Assembly: GCF_913062725.1 (NCBI RefSeq)
Contig: NZ_CAJXWY010000008.1
Span: forward strand, 1 to 64,000
From: an uncultured Thiohalocapsa sp.
Lineage (GTDB): Bacteria; Pseudomonadota; Gammaproteobacteria; Chromatiales; Chromatiaceae
Reading direction: 5' to 3'
Length of the DNA stretch: 64,000 nucleotides
Part shown: piece by piece, positions 27,882-37,557 of the stretch
Position numbering within the stretch: position 1 is the first letter of the stretch
Layout: every line of letters begins with the position of its first letter
The notes under the pieces: generated by a model
What the model saw: only the letters and a program-made list of their open reading frames with translations
The model's database searches: none
What the model was told of the DNA's origin: nothing
Position numbers and translations under genes: made by a program

Positions 27882-29240
27882 TCAGGCGCCGTCTCCGGTA
27901 CCGAAACGCGCGTCGAGGACCGGCAGGAGACGCTCCACCGCCATGCCACGTGAACCTTTGATAAGGATCGTACTGTCCGCGGCGAGCTCGGCGATGATCG
28001 CCGACGCCATGGCGTCGGACCACGCCGGGTACGCGGTCACTGCGCGGGTGTCCAGCGCCAGCTGCGCGGCGGCGGCGGCGAAATGGGGGCCGATGAGCAC
28101 GCAGCGCTCGGCGGTGTCCGCCGCCAGCGCGGCGATGTCGCGGTGGGCGGAGGCGGTGACGGCTCCCAGCTCGAGCATGTCTCCGAGCACCGCCACCCGC
28201 GGCGCCGGGTATTGGCTCAGGACGGCGAGCGCCGCGCGCATGGACGTGGGGTTGGCGTTGTAGGCGTCGTTGATGACCGTCGGTCGGTTGGGATGATCGT
28301 GGTGCAGCAGCTCGCCGCGCATGGGGGCATGGCCGGCGGCGGGCCAGGCGGCGGCGATGGCGTCATCGCCGAGACCGAAGCAGCGTGCCACCGCACTGGC
28401 GGCGGCGGCGTTGAGCTGGTTATGCTCACCGGGCAGCGGCAGACCGGTGGTGACGGGGTCCAGATCAAAGCGTGTGACGCGGAAGGCGGGCGCCGGTGGC
28501 AGCATCAAGGGTACCGGCAGCCGCGCCTCGGCGGGGAGCACGGCACTGCCGCCGGCGGCGATGTGCCCGAGCACGGCGGACTCCTCCCGCGCGACGCCGC
28601 GCAGGTCGTGAAAGAACGCCAAATGCTCTTCGCCGATGCTCGTGATGACGGCGATGTCCGGCCGCACGACGGCCGCGAGGGCCGCGATTTCCCCGGGATG
28701 ATTGGTGCCGATCTCGGCCACCAGGAAGTCGTCCGCCGCCGCGGCGCCGAGCAGCGTCAGCGGCACGCCCAGGTGATTGTTGAAGCTCTTCGGGCTCTGG
28801 CTGCCCGTGAGCCCCGCATGGCTGAGCACATGGTGGATCAGATGGCGCGTGGTGGTCTTGCCGTTGCTGCCGCAGACGCCGACGACGCGGCAGCCGGCGG
28901 CGCCGAGGACATCCCGCCAACGCGCCGCCAGTGCCTGGAGCGCCGCCACCGTGGAGTCCACACGCAGCAGCGCCAGCCCGCCATCGCCCTGGCCCGGCGG
29001 CACAATGTCCCGCTCGACGATGGCGAGCCGCGCGCCCGACGCCTGCGCTTGTGCCAGGTAGTCATGGCCGTCGAAGCGCTCGCCGGCGATGGCGACGAAG
29101 GCCTCGCCGGCGCTCAGCGTGCGGCCGTCGATGCCGATACCGGCGAGGGCCGCGGCCGCATCCCGCGGCGCCACCAGCCAGCGGCCGCCGGTGACATCGG
29201 CGAAGGCTGCGGGGGTCCAGAAGGCGTTGGGGTGGGGCAT
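27882..29240 (-). CDS. murF: UDP-N-acetylmuramoyl-tripeptide-D-alanyl-D-alanine ligase
   Basis: A 452-residue Mur ligase that adds D-Ala-D-Ala to the UDP-MurNAc tripeptide in the last cytoplasmic precursor step. Features are the N-terminal uridine-binding domain, the P-loop VCGSNGKTTTRHLIH (about 115-130), FLVAEIGTNHPGEIAAL, the VTRFDLDPVTTGLPLPGEHNQLNAAAA region, and VINDAYNANPTSMRAAL in the C-terminal domain. It is unusual in being outside a dcw (division/cell wall) cluster, as far as this window shows; its only same-strand neighbour is the IclR gene. The start ATG has only a weak ribosome-binding site. Confidence 0.94.
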   Translation of the reverse strand: MPHPNAFWTPAAFADVTGGRWLVAPRDAAAALAGIGIDGRTLSAGEAFVAIAGERFDGHDYLAQAQASGARLAIVERDIVPPGQGDGGLALLRVDSTVAALQALAARWRDVLGAAGCRVVGVCGSNGKTTTRHLIHHVLSHAGLTGSQSPKSFNNHLGVPLTLLGAAAADDFLVAEIGTNHPGEIAALAAVVRPDIAVITSIGEEHLAFFHDLRGVAREESAVLGHIAAGGSAVLPAEARLPVPLMLPPAPAFRVTRFDLDPVTTGLPLPGEHNQLNAAAASAVARCFGLGDDAIAAAWPAAGHAPMRGELLHHDHPNRPTVINDAYNANPTSMRAALAVLSQYPAPRVAVLGDMLELGAVTASAHRDIAALAADTAERCVLIGPHFAAAAAQLALDTRAVTAYPAWSDAMASAIIAELAADSTILIKGSRGMAVERLLPVLDARFGTGDGA

Positions 29241-29459
29241 GGGGACGTTCGGTGCGACGGGGTTTTGGCCCACGGATTTTGGCACCCGGATGCGGGCGCT
29301 CAGATCGGGCTGGCCCCGTAACCCAGACACCATGGAATGGCGCGCACAGATTTGCGGCGGCGAAGCATCGATTGCGACTCGTCGACGTGCGCGTGAGTGG
29401 CGCAAGACGCGGTGGGCGGCGGCGAGGGACCGCCGCCCGGGCAGACCCCAGGCTTCGGC

Positions 29460-29873
29460 TTACTGCAGCTCGTCGGCGCCGATATCCTTCATCAGGTTGA
29501 AGCTTTTCACGAAGGGGCTGGCCATGCGCGGATCCTTGATCATGGCGGCATAGTCGCCGTGCTTGAACTTGAGCTTGCCGGTGGCGTAGGCGGTGCCCAT
29601 GCCCATCATGCCAATGCCCTTCTTGACCCACTTCAGCCAGTCGTCCATGTCGGCGCGCATATCCCAGTCCGGGGTCTCACCGTTCCAATCGCCGGCGCGG
29701 GTGCAGATGCCCTTTTCGACGACGAAGACACCCCGCGGGTTCTCCTCGTTCTTGAAGCCGCAGCTGATCACGGAGTCGAAGCCGATTTCGGCGAGCTTGC
29801 CGCTGACTTCCGGATCGTTGTTCCAGGCGTCCTTGAGCGCGTTCATCCACTCGGCGGAAAAAAGCTTGGCCAT
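29460..29873 (-). CDS. SCP2-type sterol-carrier-fold protein
   Basis: A 137-residue soluble protein with the SCP2-like pattern. Aromatic and acidic segments (EWMNALKDAWNND, WNGETPDWDMRADMDDWLKWVKKGIG) are followed by YATGKLKFKHGDYAAMIKDPRMASPFVKSFNLMKDIG, which resembles the central and C-terminal SCP2 strands and helices. The GGAGG-type ribosome-binding site fixes the start. SCP2-fold proteins bind lipids or acyl-CoA. Related small bacterial proteins appear near many unrelated genes, and this one stands alone. Ligand unknown. Confidence 0.75.
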   Translation of the reverse strand: MAKLFSAEWMNALKDAWNNDPEVSGKLAEIGFDSVISCGFKNEENPRGVFVVEKGICTRAGDWNGETPDWDMRADMDDWLKWVKKGIGMMGMGTAYATGKLKFKHGDYAAMIKDPRMASPFVKSFNLMKDIGADELQ

Positions 29874-30199
29874 GGTTGTGACTGTCCTCCTTCATCGGTT
29901 GGTGGGGGGCCGCGCAGAAGCGCGGTCGGGTGCTGACGACCGCGGGGATTTTAGCAGCAACACACGCCTGCGCGGTGAGCACTACGCACGGGAGTTGGGG
30001 CTTGCCGGGGCGTCAGTGATGGTGGCGTCGATGACGATACCCGTCGCGCCCGGGTCGCCGGTGTGCTTGAGGTGATTTGCGTGCCGGATCTGTGACTGGA
30101 GCTCGTGCGAGGTGGCTGGGTGCTGGGTGCTGGGTGCGATGGGCCTGGGCTGTGCCGGCTGGCCCCGGCGCTCAAGCCCGCCCCGGGCTTCGACGGGCC

Positions 30200-31822
30200 T
30201 TAGCCGAAATCCAGCCCGAAGCCGCCTGCCAGCAGCCGCGAGGCCTCTTCCTCGAGCTCCAGACGGGTGAGCGGGTGCTGTTGCAGCCAGCCCGCCGGGA
30301 ACCGCAGGCGCAGGGTGTCGCCGTCGGTCCCGAGCGCCGGCGCCGGGATGCCGTCCGGGCCGCGGCCGCGGCCGCGGCGCAGCAGCACCGCCAGGCGCAG
30401 GATCACGCAGAGCCGGCGCGCGCAGCAGCGGACGCTGCTCGGCAGCTGCAGGAAGGCGTCGATGGGGAGGCTGCGTCGGTGGCCGAGGATCAGCGCCGAC
30501 AGGACTGCCTGCTCCTGACGGGTGAAGCCGGAGAGGTCTGCGTTGCCGATGAGATAGGCGCCGTGCTTCTGATAATGGCTGTGGGACACGGCGAGGCCAA
30601 TCTCGTGGAGCTCCGCCGCCCAGCCGAGCATGGGCGCATAGTCGGGATGACTCAGCTGCCAGGATGCGCGCAGCTGCGCAAGCAGATGCAGTGCGGTTTC
30701 TTTGACGCGGGCGGCGTGCGCCGGGTCGACGTCGAAGCGGCGGCTGAAGGTGGCGACGGTGCGCTCGCGCACGTCTTCGTGCTCAAGGCGGCCCACCATT
30801 TCGTAGATCAGGCCTTCCCGCAGGGCCTGATCCGAGACCCGCATGTGCTCGATGGCGAGGCTGGAGAAGAGCGCCCGCAGCACGGCGACGCCCCCGGCGA
30901 ACACCGGGCGGCGGCGCTCGCTCAGCCCCTTGAAGGGAAGCGCGGAGGTCTTGCCGACGTCGAGCATGGCCGTGCGCAACCGCTCGAGCGATTGCGCCGT
31001 GATGCCGTCCTCGCTCCAGCCCTGCGCCATGACCACCGCGGCGATGGATTTGATGGTGCCGGAGCTGCCGGTGGCCGTGGCCCAGCCGGATTGGCGGAAG
31101 AGCTCGCGCACGGGTCGCACCTCCAGTGCGCCGTAGAGTTCCGCCTTGTCCATCTGCTTGGGCGTAATCTTGTCGTTGGCAAAGAAGCGCGTGGCCATGC
31201 TGACGCAGCCTAAGTGCAGGCTCTCGCGCAGTATCGGCTGGAAGCCCTCGCCGACGATGACCTCGGTGCTGCCGCCGCCGATGTCGATGACCAGCCGTTT
31301 CTCGTCGCCGATGGCGAGGCCGTGGGAGACGCCGAGATAGATCAGCCGCGCCTCCTCGCGCCCGGCGATCACCTCGATGGGATGGCCCAGCGCCCGCTCG
31401 GCGCGCTCCACGAAGTGCGCCTCCGGGCGAATCTGGCGCAGCGTATTGGTGCCCACCGCACGCACGCGCTCCGCCGGCATGTCCTGCAGTCGCTGGCCCA
31501 TGCGCTCCAGACAGGCGAGGGCGCGCTCGGCCACGTCTTCGCGCAGATGCTTGTCGCTGGTGAGCCCCTCGCCGAGGCGGACCATCTCCTTGTGCCGGTC
31601 CATGACCTGTAGCGTGCCGCCGTCCATCCGCGCCACCAACAGGTGAAAGGAGTTGGAGCCGAGATCCACCGCCGCCAGGGTGGCGTCGGCGTCGTGCGCA
31701 GCCGCCCGGGCGAGTGCCGGGGCAGGATCTGGGACAGGACCTGGGGCAGAATCTGGGGCAGAATCTGGGGCGGGCTCTGCGGCGGCCGTTGCGGGCCGGC
31801 CCGTTGCGGCGGGGTCTGCCAT
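30200..31822 (-). CDS. ppx: Exopolyphosphatase/pppGpp phosphohydrolase (Ppx/GppA family)
   Basis: A 540-residue ASKHA-fold enzyme that removes terminal phosphate from polyphosphate or pppGpp. Motifs present are AVDLGSNSFHLLVAR (51-65), VGTNTLRQ, VIDIGGGSTEVIVGEG (about 185-200) and the C-terminal HD-like helical domain with HYQKHGAYLIGNADLSGFTRQEQ. The first 45 residues are an Ala/Pro/Asp low-complexity extension encoded by a tandem 12-bp repeat, absent from most homologues, so translation may in fact begin later. Ppx and GppA cannot be told apart by sequence alone. Same strand as the zntB-like gene upstream. Confidence 0.9.
   Translation of the reverse strand: MADPAATGRPATAAAEPAPDSAPDSAPGPVPDPAPALARAAAHDADATLAAVDLGSNSFHLLVARMDGGTLQVMDRHKEMVRLGEGLTSDKHLREDVAERALACLERMGQRLQDMPAERVRAVGTNTLRQIRPEAHFVERAERALGHPIEVIAGREEARLIYLGVSHGLAIGDEKRLVIDIGGGSTEVIVGEGFQPILRESLHLGCVSMATRFFANDKITPKQMDKAELYGALEVRPVRELFRQSGWATATGSSGTIKSIAAVVMAQGWSEDGITAQSLERLRTAMLDVGKTSALPFKGLSERRRPVFAGGVAVLRALFSSLAIEHMRVSDQALREGLIYEMVGRLEHEDVRERTVATFSRRFDVDPAHAARVKETALHLLAQLRASWQLSHPDYAPMLGWAAELHEIGLAVSHSHYQKHGAYLIGNADLSGFTRQEQAVLSALILGHRRSLPIDAFLQLPSSVRCCARRLCVILRLAVLLRRGRGRGPDGIPAPALGTDGDTLRLRFPAGWLQQHPLTRLELEEEASRLLAGGFGLDFG
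31741..31771. repeat. 12-bp tandem repeat in the 5' end of the ppx-type gene
   Basis: The unit CTGGGGCAGAAT occurs twice and a third partial copy follows. In frame it encodes a PDSA-type repeat within the low-complexity N-terminal tail. Such an in-frame repeat can expand or contract without frameshift. Confidence 0.8.
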
Positions 31823-31960
31823 CGGTTGTTGCAGTCGCTGTGGGAGATGGCGCGCGCTCAGCGCGGGGCTGGCGCCGCAGTATAGCGGGGAGGCGATCCT
31901 GGGTCAGCCCGAGAGACCGCTGACCGTGGGCCGCCCGGCGATCGGTCGCAGCGCCAGCCC

Positions 31961-32953
31961 TCAGAGCCAGCCTTTCCGCCGCAGCAGCCAGAGCTGGCCC
32001 AGCACCAGGAGGAGCAGGAACAAACACAACAACAGGAAGGCCAGCGGGTTACTCGCGTCCGGGATGCCGGCGACGTTGACGCCGAGCAGCCCGGTGAGAA
32101 AGCTCAGCGGCAGGAAGATGGCCGTGATGACGGTGAGCGAGTAGACGCGTCGTCCGGTGGTCTCGGACGAGCGCTGGAGGATTTCGTCCTGGGTGATCGC
32201 CGTGATCTCGCCGGCGGCGATGAGGCCCTCGACGGCATGTTGGCAACGCTCGGCGACTTCGCCCGCCAGTCGGCACTCGGCATCGCCGAGCCAGGGCTGG
32301 TGCTCGCCGGCGAGCTGGCTCAGGACCCGGCGCTGCGGTGTCAGATGAAAGCGCATACGGATCATGCGCCGACGCAGGGTGGCCAGATCGGCGACGATAT
32401 TCTCCGTATGGCGGGCCTGGGTGCCGGCGTGGGCGGTGCGCAGCACCGTCGCCTGCAACTCTTCCAGCACGTCGTCGACGTGGGTCATCAGCCGGTCGGC
32501 GAGGCTTGCGATGATGCCGCCGATGCCGGTGGGCCCGCCGCCCCGATGCAGTTCCATGTGCAGATCTTCGACGGCTGGTAGGCGTTCGCTGCGGCAACTG
32601 ATCAGGCGCTGACCATCGGTCCACAGGCGTGCCGCCACCATGTCGCCGGGGGCGGCGTCGCGGCTCTGGTCGATCCCCTTGAGCACGAGCAGCAGGCTCT
32701 GGCCGCGACGCAGCAATCTGGGGGCGGCGCTAGGATTGGTGAGGCCGTCCACCGTCAGGGCATCGAGGCCACTGTCCTCCCGCAGCCAGCGGTGGGCGTT
32801 GGGATGACGCAGGTCGAGGTGCACCCAGGTCTGTTGCCGTGGCTGCGGCCCGCTGAGGTCGCTCCAGCCGATGGGCAGACCGCCCCCGGCGCCATCCAGG
32901 CGCAAGGCGAAGACGAGACCGAACCAATTGTGCAGACGATCGGGTTGGGCCAT
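31961..32953 (-). CDS. ZntB/CorA-family metal transporter
   Basis: A 330-residue pentameric channel-type transporter with a large cytosolic alpha/beta-helical domain and two C-terminal membrane helices. The signature after TM1 is GVN (in LLGVNVAGIP) rather than the Mg2+-type GMN, as in ZntB and some CorA relatives. Other family features are LDLRHPNAHRWL and LTVITAIFLPLSFLTGLLGV. Zinc transport is likely on family grounds, but the substrate is not proven. It is in the same direction as ppx and starts about 140 bp upstream of it, and it follows the mechanosensitive-channel gene. Confidence 0.85.
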   Translation of the reverse strand: MAQPDRLHNWFGLVFALRLDGAGGGLPIGWSDLSGPQPRQQTWVHLDLRHPNAHRWLREDSGLDALTVDGLTNPSAAPRLLRRGQSLLLVLKGIDQSRDAAPGDMVAARLWTDGQRLISCRSERLPAVEDLHMELHRGGGPTGIGGIIASLADRLMTHVDDVLEELQATVLRTAHAGTQARHTENIVADLATLRRRMIRMRFHLTPQRRVLSQLAGEHQPWLGDAECRLAGEVAERCQHAVEGLIAAGEITAITQDEILQRSSETTGRRVYSLTVITAIFLPLSFLTGLLGVNVAGIPDASNPLAFLLLCLFLLLLVLGQLWLLRRKGWL

Positions 32954-32979
32954 GGCAGGGGTGATCGGCGGTCTGTGGC

Positions 32980-35900
32980 TCAGGTTTGTGTGGCACCGCC
33001 ATGGCTGTCCGGCGCCTGCTGACGCCCGCCGCGGTGCAGGTGGATTTCCAGTGGCTGTGCCGAGCGCAGATGGATGTCGCGCTGCGGGAAGGCGATGCCG
33101 ATGCCTGCGGTGCGGAACCTGTCATCGATGGCCTGATGGAGCACCGTAATGGTGTCGAGCCGGTAGTCCATGTCCGCGAGGAAGCAACGCAGCACCAGCG
33201 TCAGCGCGTCGTTGCCGAAGCCCTCGAAAGTGATGATTGGCGCCGGGTCTTCGAGCACGCGCTCGTTCTCCCGTGCCACCTCGGCGAGGATCTGTAACGC
33301 CTTGCGGGTATCGCTGCCGTACTCGATGCCCACCGGGACGACGACACGGTTGATGGAGTCCGACAGGGTCCAGTTGGTGATGCGCCCGGTGATGAGCTCT
33401 TTGTTCGGGACCAGCAGCTCCTGGCGGTCCCAAGTGCGCACTGTGGTGGCGCGGATCTCGATCTTCGTGACCACGCCGGATGTTTCGCCGATGGTGACGA
33501 CATCGCCGACGCGCACCGGGCGCTCGAACAGAATGATGAGACCGCTGATGAAATTGGCGACGATCTCCTGCAGGCCGAAGCCGATACCGACACCCAGCGC
33601 CGCCACCAGCCATTGGACCTGCCCCCAGGACAGTCCGAGGGCGCCGAACACCAAAAGCGCACCGGCGGCGGTGATGGCGTAGCCCGTGAGCGTGATGACG
33701 GTGTAGCGGCTGCCGGCGCTGATATGGCTACTCTGCAGCAGTAAGATCTCGAGCAACGCCGGCAGGTTGCGTGCCGCGGTGACGGCGGCGACGATGATGA
33801 TCAGCACCAGTCCGAAGTCGGCGAGGGTCACGGGGATGGACGCCCGGACACCGTCTACTTCGCCGGTGTAAGTCCACAGTGTGAACCGCTCGAACAGATT
33901 CAGCGCCGGTAAGACGTCGGACCAGATGAGCCACAGGCCCACGGCGGCGGCGACGGCAATGGCCAGGTTCAGCAGCCGCCGGGTCTGGGCATTCAGTGAG
34001 GCCAGGTCCACCGCCTCCTCCTGCACCGCCAGGGCCTCGGCACCGGTGGCATCGGTCGCCTTGGTGGCCTCGCGTTGGGCGCGCCGCTCCAACGCGGCGT
34101 TGAGCGCCAGGCGTCGCCGGGTCACCAACAGCCAGCGGGCGATGAGCTGATGCGCGACCACCAGCGCCAGTGCGAGCCAGAGTTCATTGACCAGTGAGCG
34201 CAGGAGCACGCCGGAGGTGTAGAGAAAACCGGCGACGGCCAGCCCTGCCAGCACCAACGGCACCGCCACCACCAATGGATACCAGAGTAGACGCAAGCGT
34301 GTATACCAGGCGTCCGGGCGCGCCATCAGCACACCCTTGAGCGCACCCCGGCCAGGATGCAGCACGACGGCGGTGAGCATCGCCAGGCCCAGGTTGAACA
34401 ACGTCAGGGCGAGGCGACCGAGTGTGCCGAGGAACTCCGGGTTTTGCTGGCTGTGGATCATGGCGGCGACGAAGCCCACCGGTGTCAGCAGCGCAACGGC
34501 GGTGAGCGTCGCCCGGCGCAGGAGCACCAGGGTGTCGCTCTGCCAGCGGAAGTGGCGGTCCGCGAGACCGCCGCGCAGACAGAGCATGCGAAAGGCGAGC
34601 ATGTAGTAGAGCGCCGGCACGATCGCGATGAGCGCCGTGCCAGCGGCCTTGGCGAATCCGCTGGCGACGAGGGAGCTCTGCAGCACATAGCCGAGCGTCA
34701 GCGCCAGTAGCGGCCAGGGCAGCGCGGCGAGCAGCGACAGGCCCAGTGCGGTGACGGTGTAGCGGAAGCGATCGGTGCTGATGCGCCGCAGTGGCTCGGC
34801 GCTCGCGCGGATGGCCCGACGCAGTGCCGCATTACGCCACAGCACAATGGCGACGGCCGCGAGCCCCAGCCAGAGCGCCGGCGAGCGGGAGGCCTCCGCC
34901 GCCAGGGTTGTGCCTACGGTGGCCCAGTGGTGGGGACTGATGACCCAGAGCGCCGCCGCTGGCAGGGTCATCCAGGACTGCTCGGTGACCGGGCCGATGC
35001 TGCGCACCCATAGCAGATGTTCCGAGAGGTAGCGCTCGTAGCGCTGCACCAGCTCGCGCAGCTGTTGGCCGGCGAAGTCCACCTCGCCCAGGGCGCGCCG
35101 GTAGCTTGCCTCCAGATCGAGCGCGGTGGTGAGGAGCTTTCGCCGCGACTCACCCTGGGCATGCAGTTGTGCGCGCAGCGTCGCTATGTCGGTATCCGCC
35201 CGCTGTGGCGGTGTCAGCTCGGCGACAGCAGCGTCCACCCAGGTGTCCGGGTCATCCAGCGCGCGTAGCTCTTCACGCCAGCGGATGCTGCGCAGCGTGC
35301 TCTCGGCGATTGCGTCGGCGCGCTCGGCGGCGTTTTTGCGCAATTGACGCGGGTCCGGCAGCCGTGTGCGCTGCTCGATCAGCACTTGACCCTGGGCGCG
35401 GTTCAGGCCGGCGGCTTCCAGGCGCTCGCGGGCATTGGTGAAATCTTCTTGGATGCGCATGCGCTCCCGCTCCAGGCGCGTGCGCCGCTCATCCAGCTGT
35501 GCGAGTGCCTGTGTCGTTGCGCCAACGGCGGCGCCGAGCTGCGCATTGCGTTCGGCCCAGGTTTGCAACAGCGGATGGCCGTCCTCGGCGGCGGCGCGCT
35601 CGGCGTCCACCTTCTCCAGGACCGCCGCCGCGGTGCGCTGGCGTTGCGCGGCGGCACGCGACTCCAGCAGCCCACGGCGGGCCTTGGCGGCTTCCAGCTC
35701 CTTGCTGGCCAGGTCGCGCCGGGCGAGGGTCAGCTCGCGGCGGACGCCGGCGCTCAGCAGTCGCTGGTCCAGCATCGCCTGCTCGGCGCGCAGGGCTGCC
35801 CGCTGCGCCTGGCGCGCCCAGCTGCTCGGCTCCTCGACCCGCTCGGCGGTATTCGCCTCGCCCGGTGGCGGAGTCAGGTCGGCGAGCCGTGCATCGATGA

Positions 35901-36435
35901 CGGCGATGCGCTCGCGGATCTGGGCCGGATTCTGGTCCGGGGCCTCCAGTGCCTCCGTGAGCCGTGCGATGCGGGCCTCGATGGCCGCGATCTCGGCCTG
36001 CTCGGCGGTGATGCGCGCCTCGATCATCGCCAGGTCCGCATCCGTGGGCAGATCCAGGATCGGCGCCGGCGCTTCGGCGCTGGTGGCGAGCTGGCTGCGG
36101 ATCGCCTGAGCCTGTTGTGGTGCCTCCCTGAGGGCCGCTGCGTACTCAGCGGCCGCGGCTTGTAAGCGCTCGACATCGGCGAGGTCTTTCAGCACGGCTT
36201 TCAGCTCGCCGCTGAGCTGCTCGCGCTGCGCCGCCGTCAGGTCAGACGCCTGCTCGAGCTCTTCCAGGCGTTGCTCGACCACCGCTTGACTGAGCGTGGC
36301 GTCGCCTCCGATGGCGGCGCTGGATGGTGCGAGATCCGCGGCGGCCGCGGTGGTAAGCGTGACCAGCGCAAAGGCGATCCAGGGCCAAGGCCGGCGCATG
36401 GCGGTCCGAGGCGCGCGGGCGGCAAGAGGCGTCAC
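32980..36435 (-). CDS. Large mechanosensitive channel, MscK/MscM type
   Basis: About 1151 residues with the multidomain layout of KefA/YjeP proteins. An export signal (about residues 13-33) is followed by a long periplasmic coiled-coil domain (about 40-470, Ala/Arg/Glu-rich), about eight membrane segments (about 500-900), the MscS pore helix and MscS beta domain (about 900-1110), and a short C-tail. The pore region VQWLVAALGVGIGFGLQEIVANFISGLIILFERPVRVGDVVTIG is conserved. It would release solutes on hypo-osmotic shock, which fits the osmoprotectant genes in this window. The start is GTG with an alternative ATG 12 codons later, MRRPWPWIAFAL, which sits better as a signal peptide. Confidence 0.9.
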   Translation of the reverse strand: MTPLAARAPRTAMRRPWPWIAFALVTLTTAAAADLAPSSAAIGGDATLSQAVVEQRLEELEQASDLTAAQREQLSGELKAVLKDLADVERLQAAAAEYAAALREAPQQAQAIRSQLATSAEAPAPILDLPTDADLAMIEARITAEQAEIAAIEARIARLTEALEAPDQNPAQIRERIAVIDARLADLTPPPGEANTAERVEEPSSWARQAQRAALRAEQAMLDQRLLSAGVRRELTLARRDLASKELEAAKARRGLLESRAAAQRQRTAAAVLEKVDAERAAAEDGHPLLQTWAERNAQLGAAVGATTQALAQLDERRTRLERERMRIQEDFTNARERLEAAGLNRAQGQVLIEQRTRLPDPRQLRKNAAERADAIAESTLRSIRWREELRALDDPDTWVDAAVAELTPPQRADTDIATLRAQLHAQGESRRKLLTTALDLEASYRRALGEVDFAGQQLRELVQRYERYLSEHLLWVRSIGPVTEQSWMTLPAAALWVISPHHWATVGTTLAAEASRSPALWLGLAAVAIVLWRNAALRRAIRASAEPLRRISTDRFRYTVTALGLSLLAALPWPLLALTLGYVLQSSLVASGFAKAAGTALIAIVPALYYMLAFRMLCLRGGLADRHFRWQSDTLVLLRRATLTAVALLTPVGFVAAMIHSQQNPEFLGTLGRLALTLFNLGLAMLTAVVLHPGRGALKGVLMARPDAWYTRLRLLWYPLVVAVPLVLAGLAVAGFLYTSGVLLRSLVNELWLALALVVAHQLIARWLLVTRRRLALNAALERRAQREATKATDATGAEALAVQEEAVDLASLNAQTRRLLNLAIAVAAAVGLWLIWSDVLPALNLFERFTLWTYTGEVDGVRASIPVTLADFGLVLIIIVAAVTAARNLPALLEILLLQSSHISAGSRYTVITLTGYAITAAGALLVFGALGLSWGQVQWLVAALGVGIGFGLQEIVANFISGLIILFERPVRVGDVVTIGETSGVVTKIEIRATTVRTWDRQELLVPNKELITGRITNWTLSDSINRVVVPVGIEYGSDTRKALQILAEVARENERVLEDPAPIITFEGFGNDALTLVLRCFLADMDYRLDTITVLHQAIDDRFRTAGIGIAFPQRDIHLRSAQPLEIHLHRGGRQQAPDSHGGATQT

Positions 36436-36633
36436 GGTGGGTGGGATCCTGCTGTGTCGAAGCTTGGGCGATCACTGCAGCGGGCGATGCGCGCCGCGCA
36501 TCGCGCTTCGGTGTCCGGTTGTCGTATGGCAATGGCGCGGGCCTTGGGCTGGATCAGCTCCGATCCGCCAATCCCTGTGCCCTGCTCGGGCGCAGTGGCC
36601 GGGCGCATGGGCCGGGGTGATCCGCGGAGTCGC

Positions 36634-37191
36634 TCAAAATCGTGGACCGCGGTCGCTGCCCTTGTCGGGATTGCGAAACAACACATAGACGGCACCGGTG
36701 CCACCGTCACGGCGCGGGGCCGAGCAGAAGGCCAGCACTTCTTCATGCAGGCGTAGCCAGTAGTTTACCTTGCACTTGAGCACCGGCTGGTTGCCGTCCG
36801 ATCGGCGCCCCTTGCCATGGATGATGCGCGCGCAGCGCACGCGTCGGTGTCGGCAGTCGGCGAAAAAATCCCCAAGCAGGGCCCGGGCATGCGCGACGCG
36901 CAGGCCATGCAGGTCCACCTCGAGCGCCGGCTCGATGCGCCCGCGCTGCAGCTCCGCGACAACACGTTTCTGGATGCCGGGCCTGGCGAACAGCAAATAA
37001 TCGTGGGTCGTCACCTCGCTCTCGGCGAGGGGCGCCGGTCCTTCGTCGACGTCCGCTGCTTCGGGCTGCGGCCGCGGCAGCGGGGGTGGGCGCTGCCGAT
37101 AAGGCTCGGCATGCTCTGCGGCGAGTGGCTCGACATCGCCCATCGCCGTACGAAAGATTTCCGCTTCAGACTCGTGGAGCTGTTTGCTCAT
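36634..37191 (-). CDS. Smr domain protein
   Basis: A 185-residue protein with a C-terminal Smr domain, the MutS2-associated fold also found in E. coli SmrA/SmrB. Signatures are EVDLHGLRVAHARALL (about 91-106), ARIIHGKGRRSDG (about 120-132) and the C-terminal GGTGAVYVLFRNP strand. SmrB cleaves mRNA on collided ribosomes; other members are DNA nucleases. The N-terminal 80 residues are disordered, with Pro/Arg/Glu-rich segments. It is divergent from surE. The exact substrate is not assignable. Confidence 0.88.
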   Translation of the reverse strand: MSKQLHESEAEIFRTAMGDVEPLAAEHAEPYRQRPPPLPRPQPEAADVDEGPAPLAESEVTTHDYLLFARPGIQKRVVAELQRGRIEPALEVDLHGLRVAHARALLGDFFADCRHRRVRCARIIHGKGRRSDGNQPVLKCKVNYWLRLHEEVLAFCSAPRRDGGTGAVYVLFRNPDKGSDRGPRF

Positions 37192-37557
37192 GATTCTAGG
37201 GTTTGCTTTTGCAGGCCGCCTGTTGTGCGTCGCTCAGCCCGGCCCCCGAGGGGTTTCTCCTGATTACGCCCGGCGACTCAGATCGCCCGAGGGGTTCGCG
37301 GTATGATGGTCGCAAGCGTTGCGGGTTGGCACGCTCGCCATGGTGCGTGTCGTGCGCTGGCTTCATGAAGCAGTTACTTATCGTGCTTCTGGTGTGCTCT
37401 GGCACACGTTGCAAGCACCGTGGCGCTGGTTTGACTCTCTGAATCATATAGGGTCGGTGGGCGTCGCCCGGAACCAACCGCCGAAGTGCCATCGTGGCAT
37501 CCGGTGTGCAGGTCGGCCGGCGCTAACCGCGATGAGCTTCGCCGCAGCCCCGACAGT
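37192..37557. other. Divergent intergenic region, smr / surE
   Basis: About 365 bp. A plus-strand frame of about 80 codons exists (37319-37561) but has no family resemblance or ribosome-binding site and runs into the surE start, so it is not called. It contains the divergent promoters. No structured RNA recognised. Confidence 0.45.
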
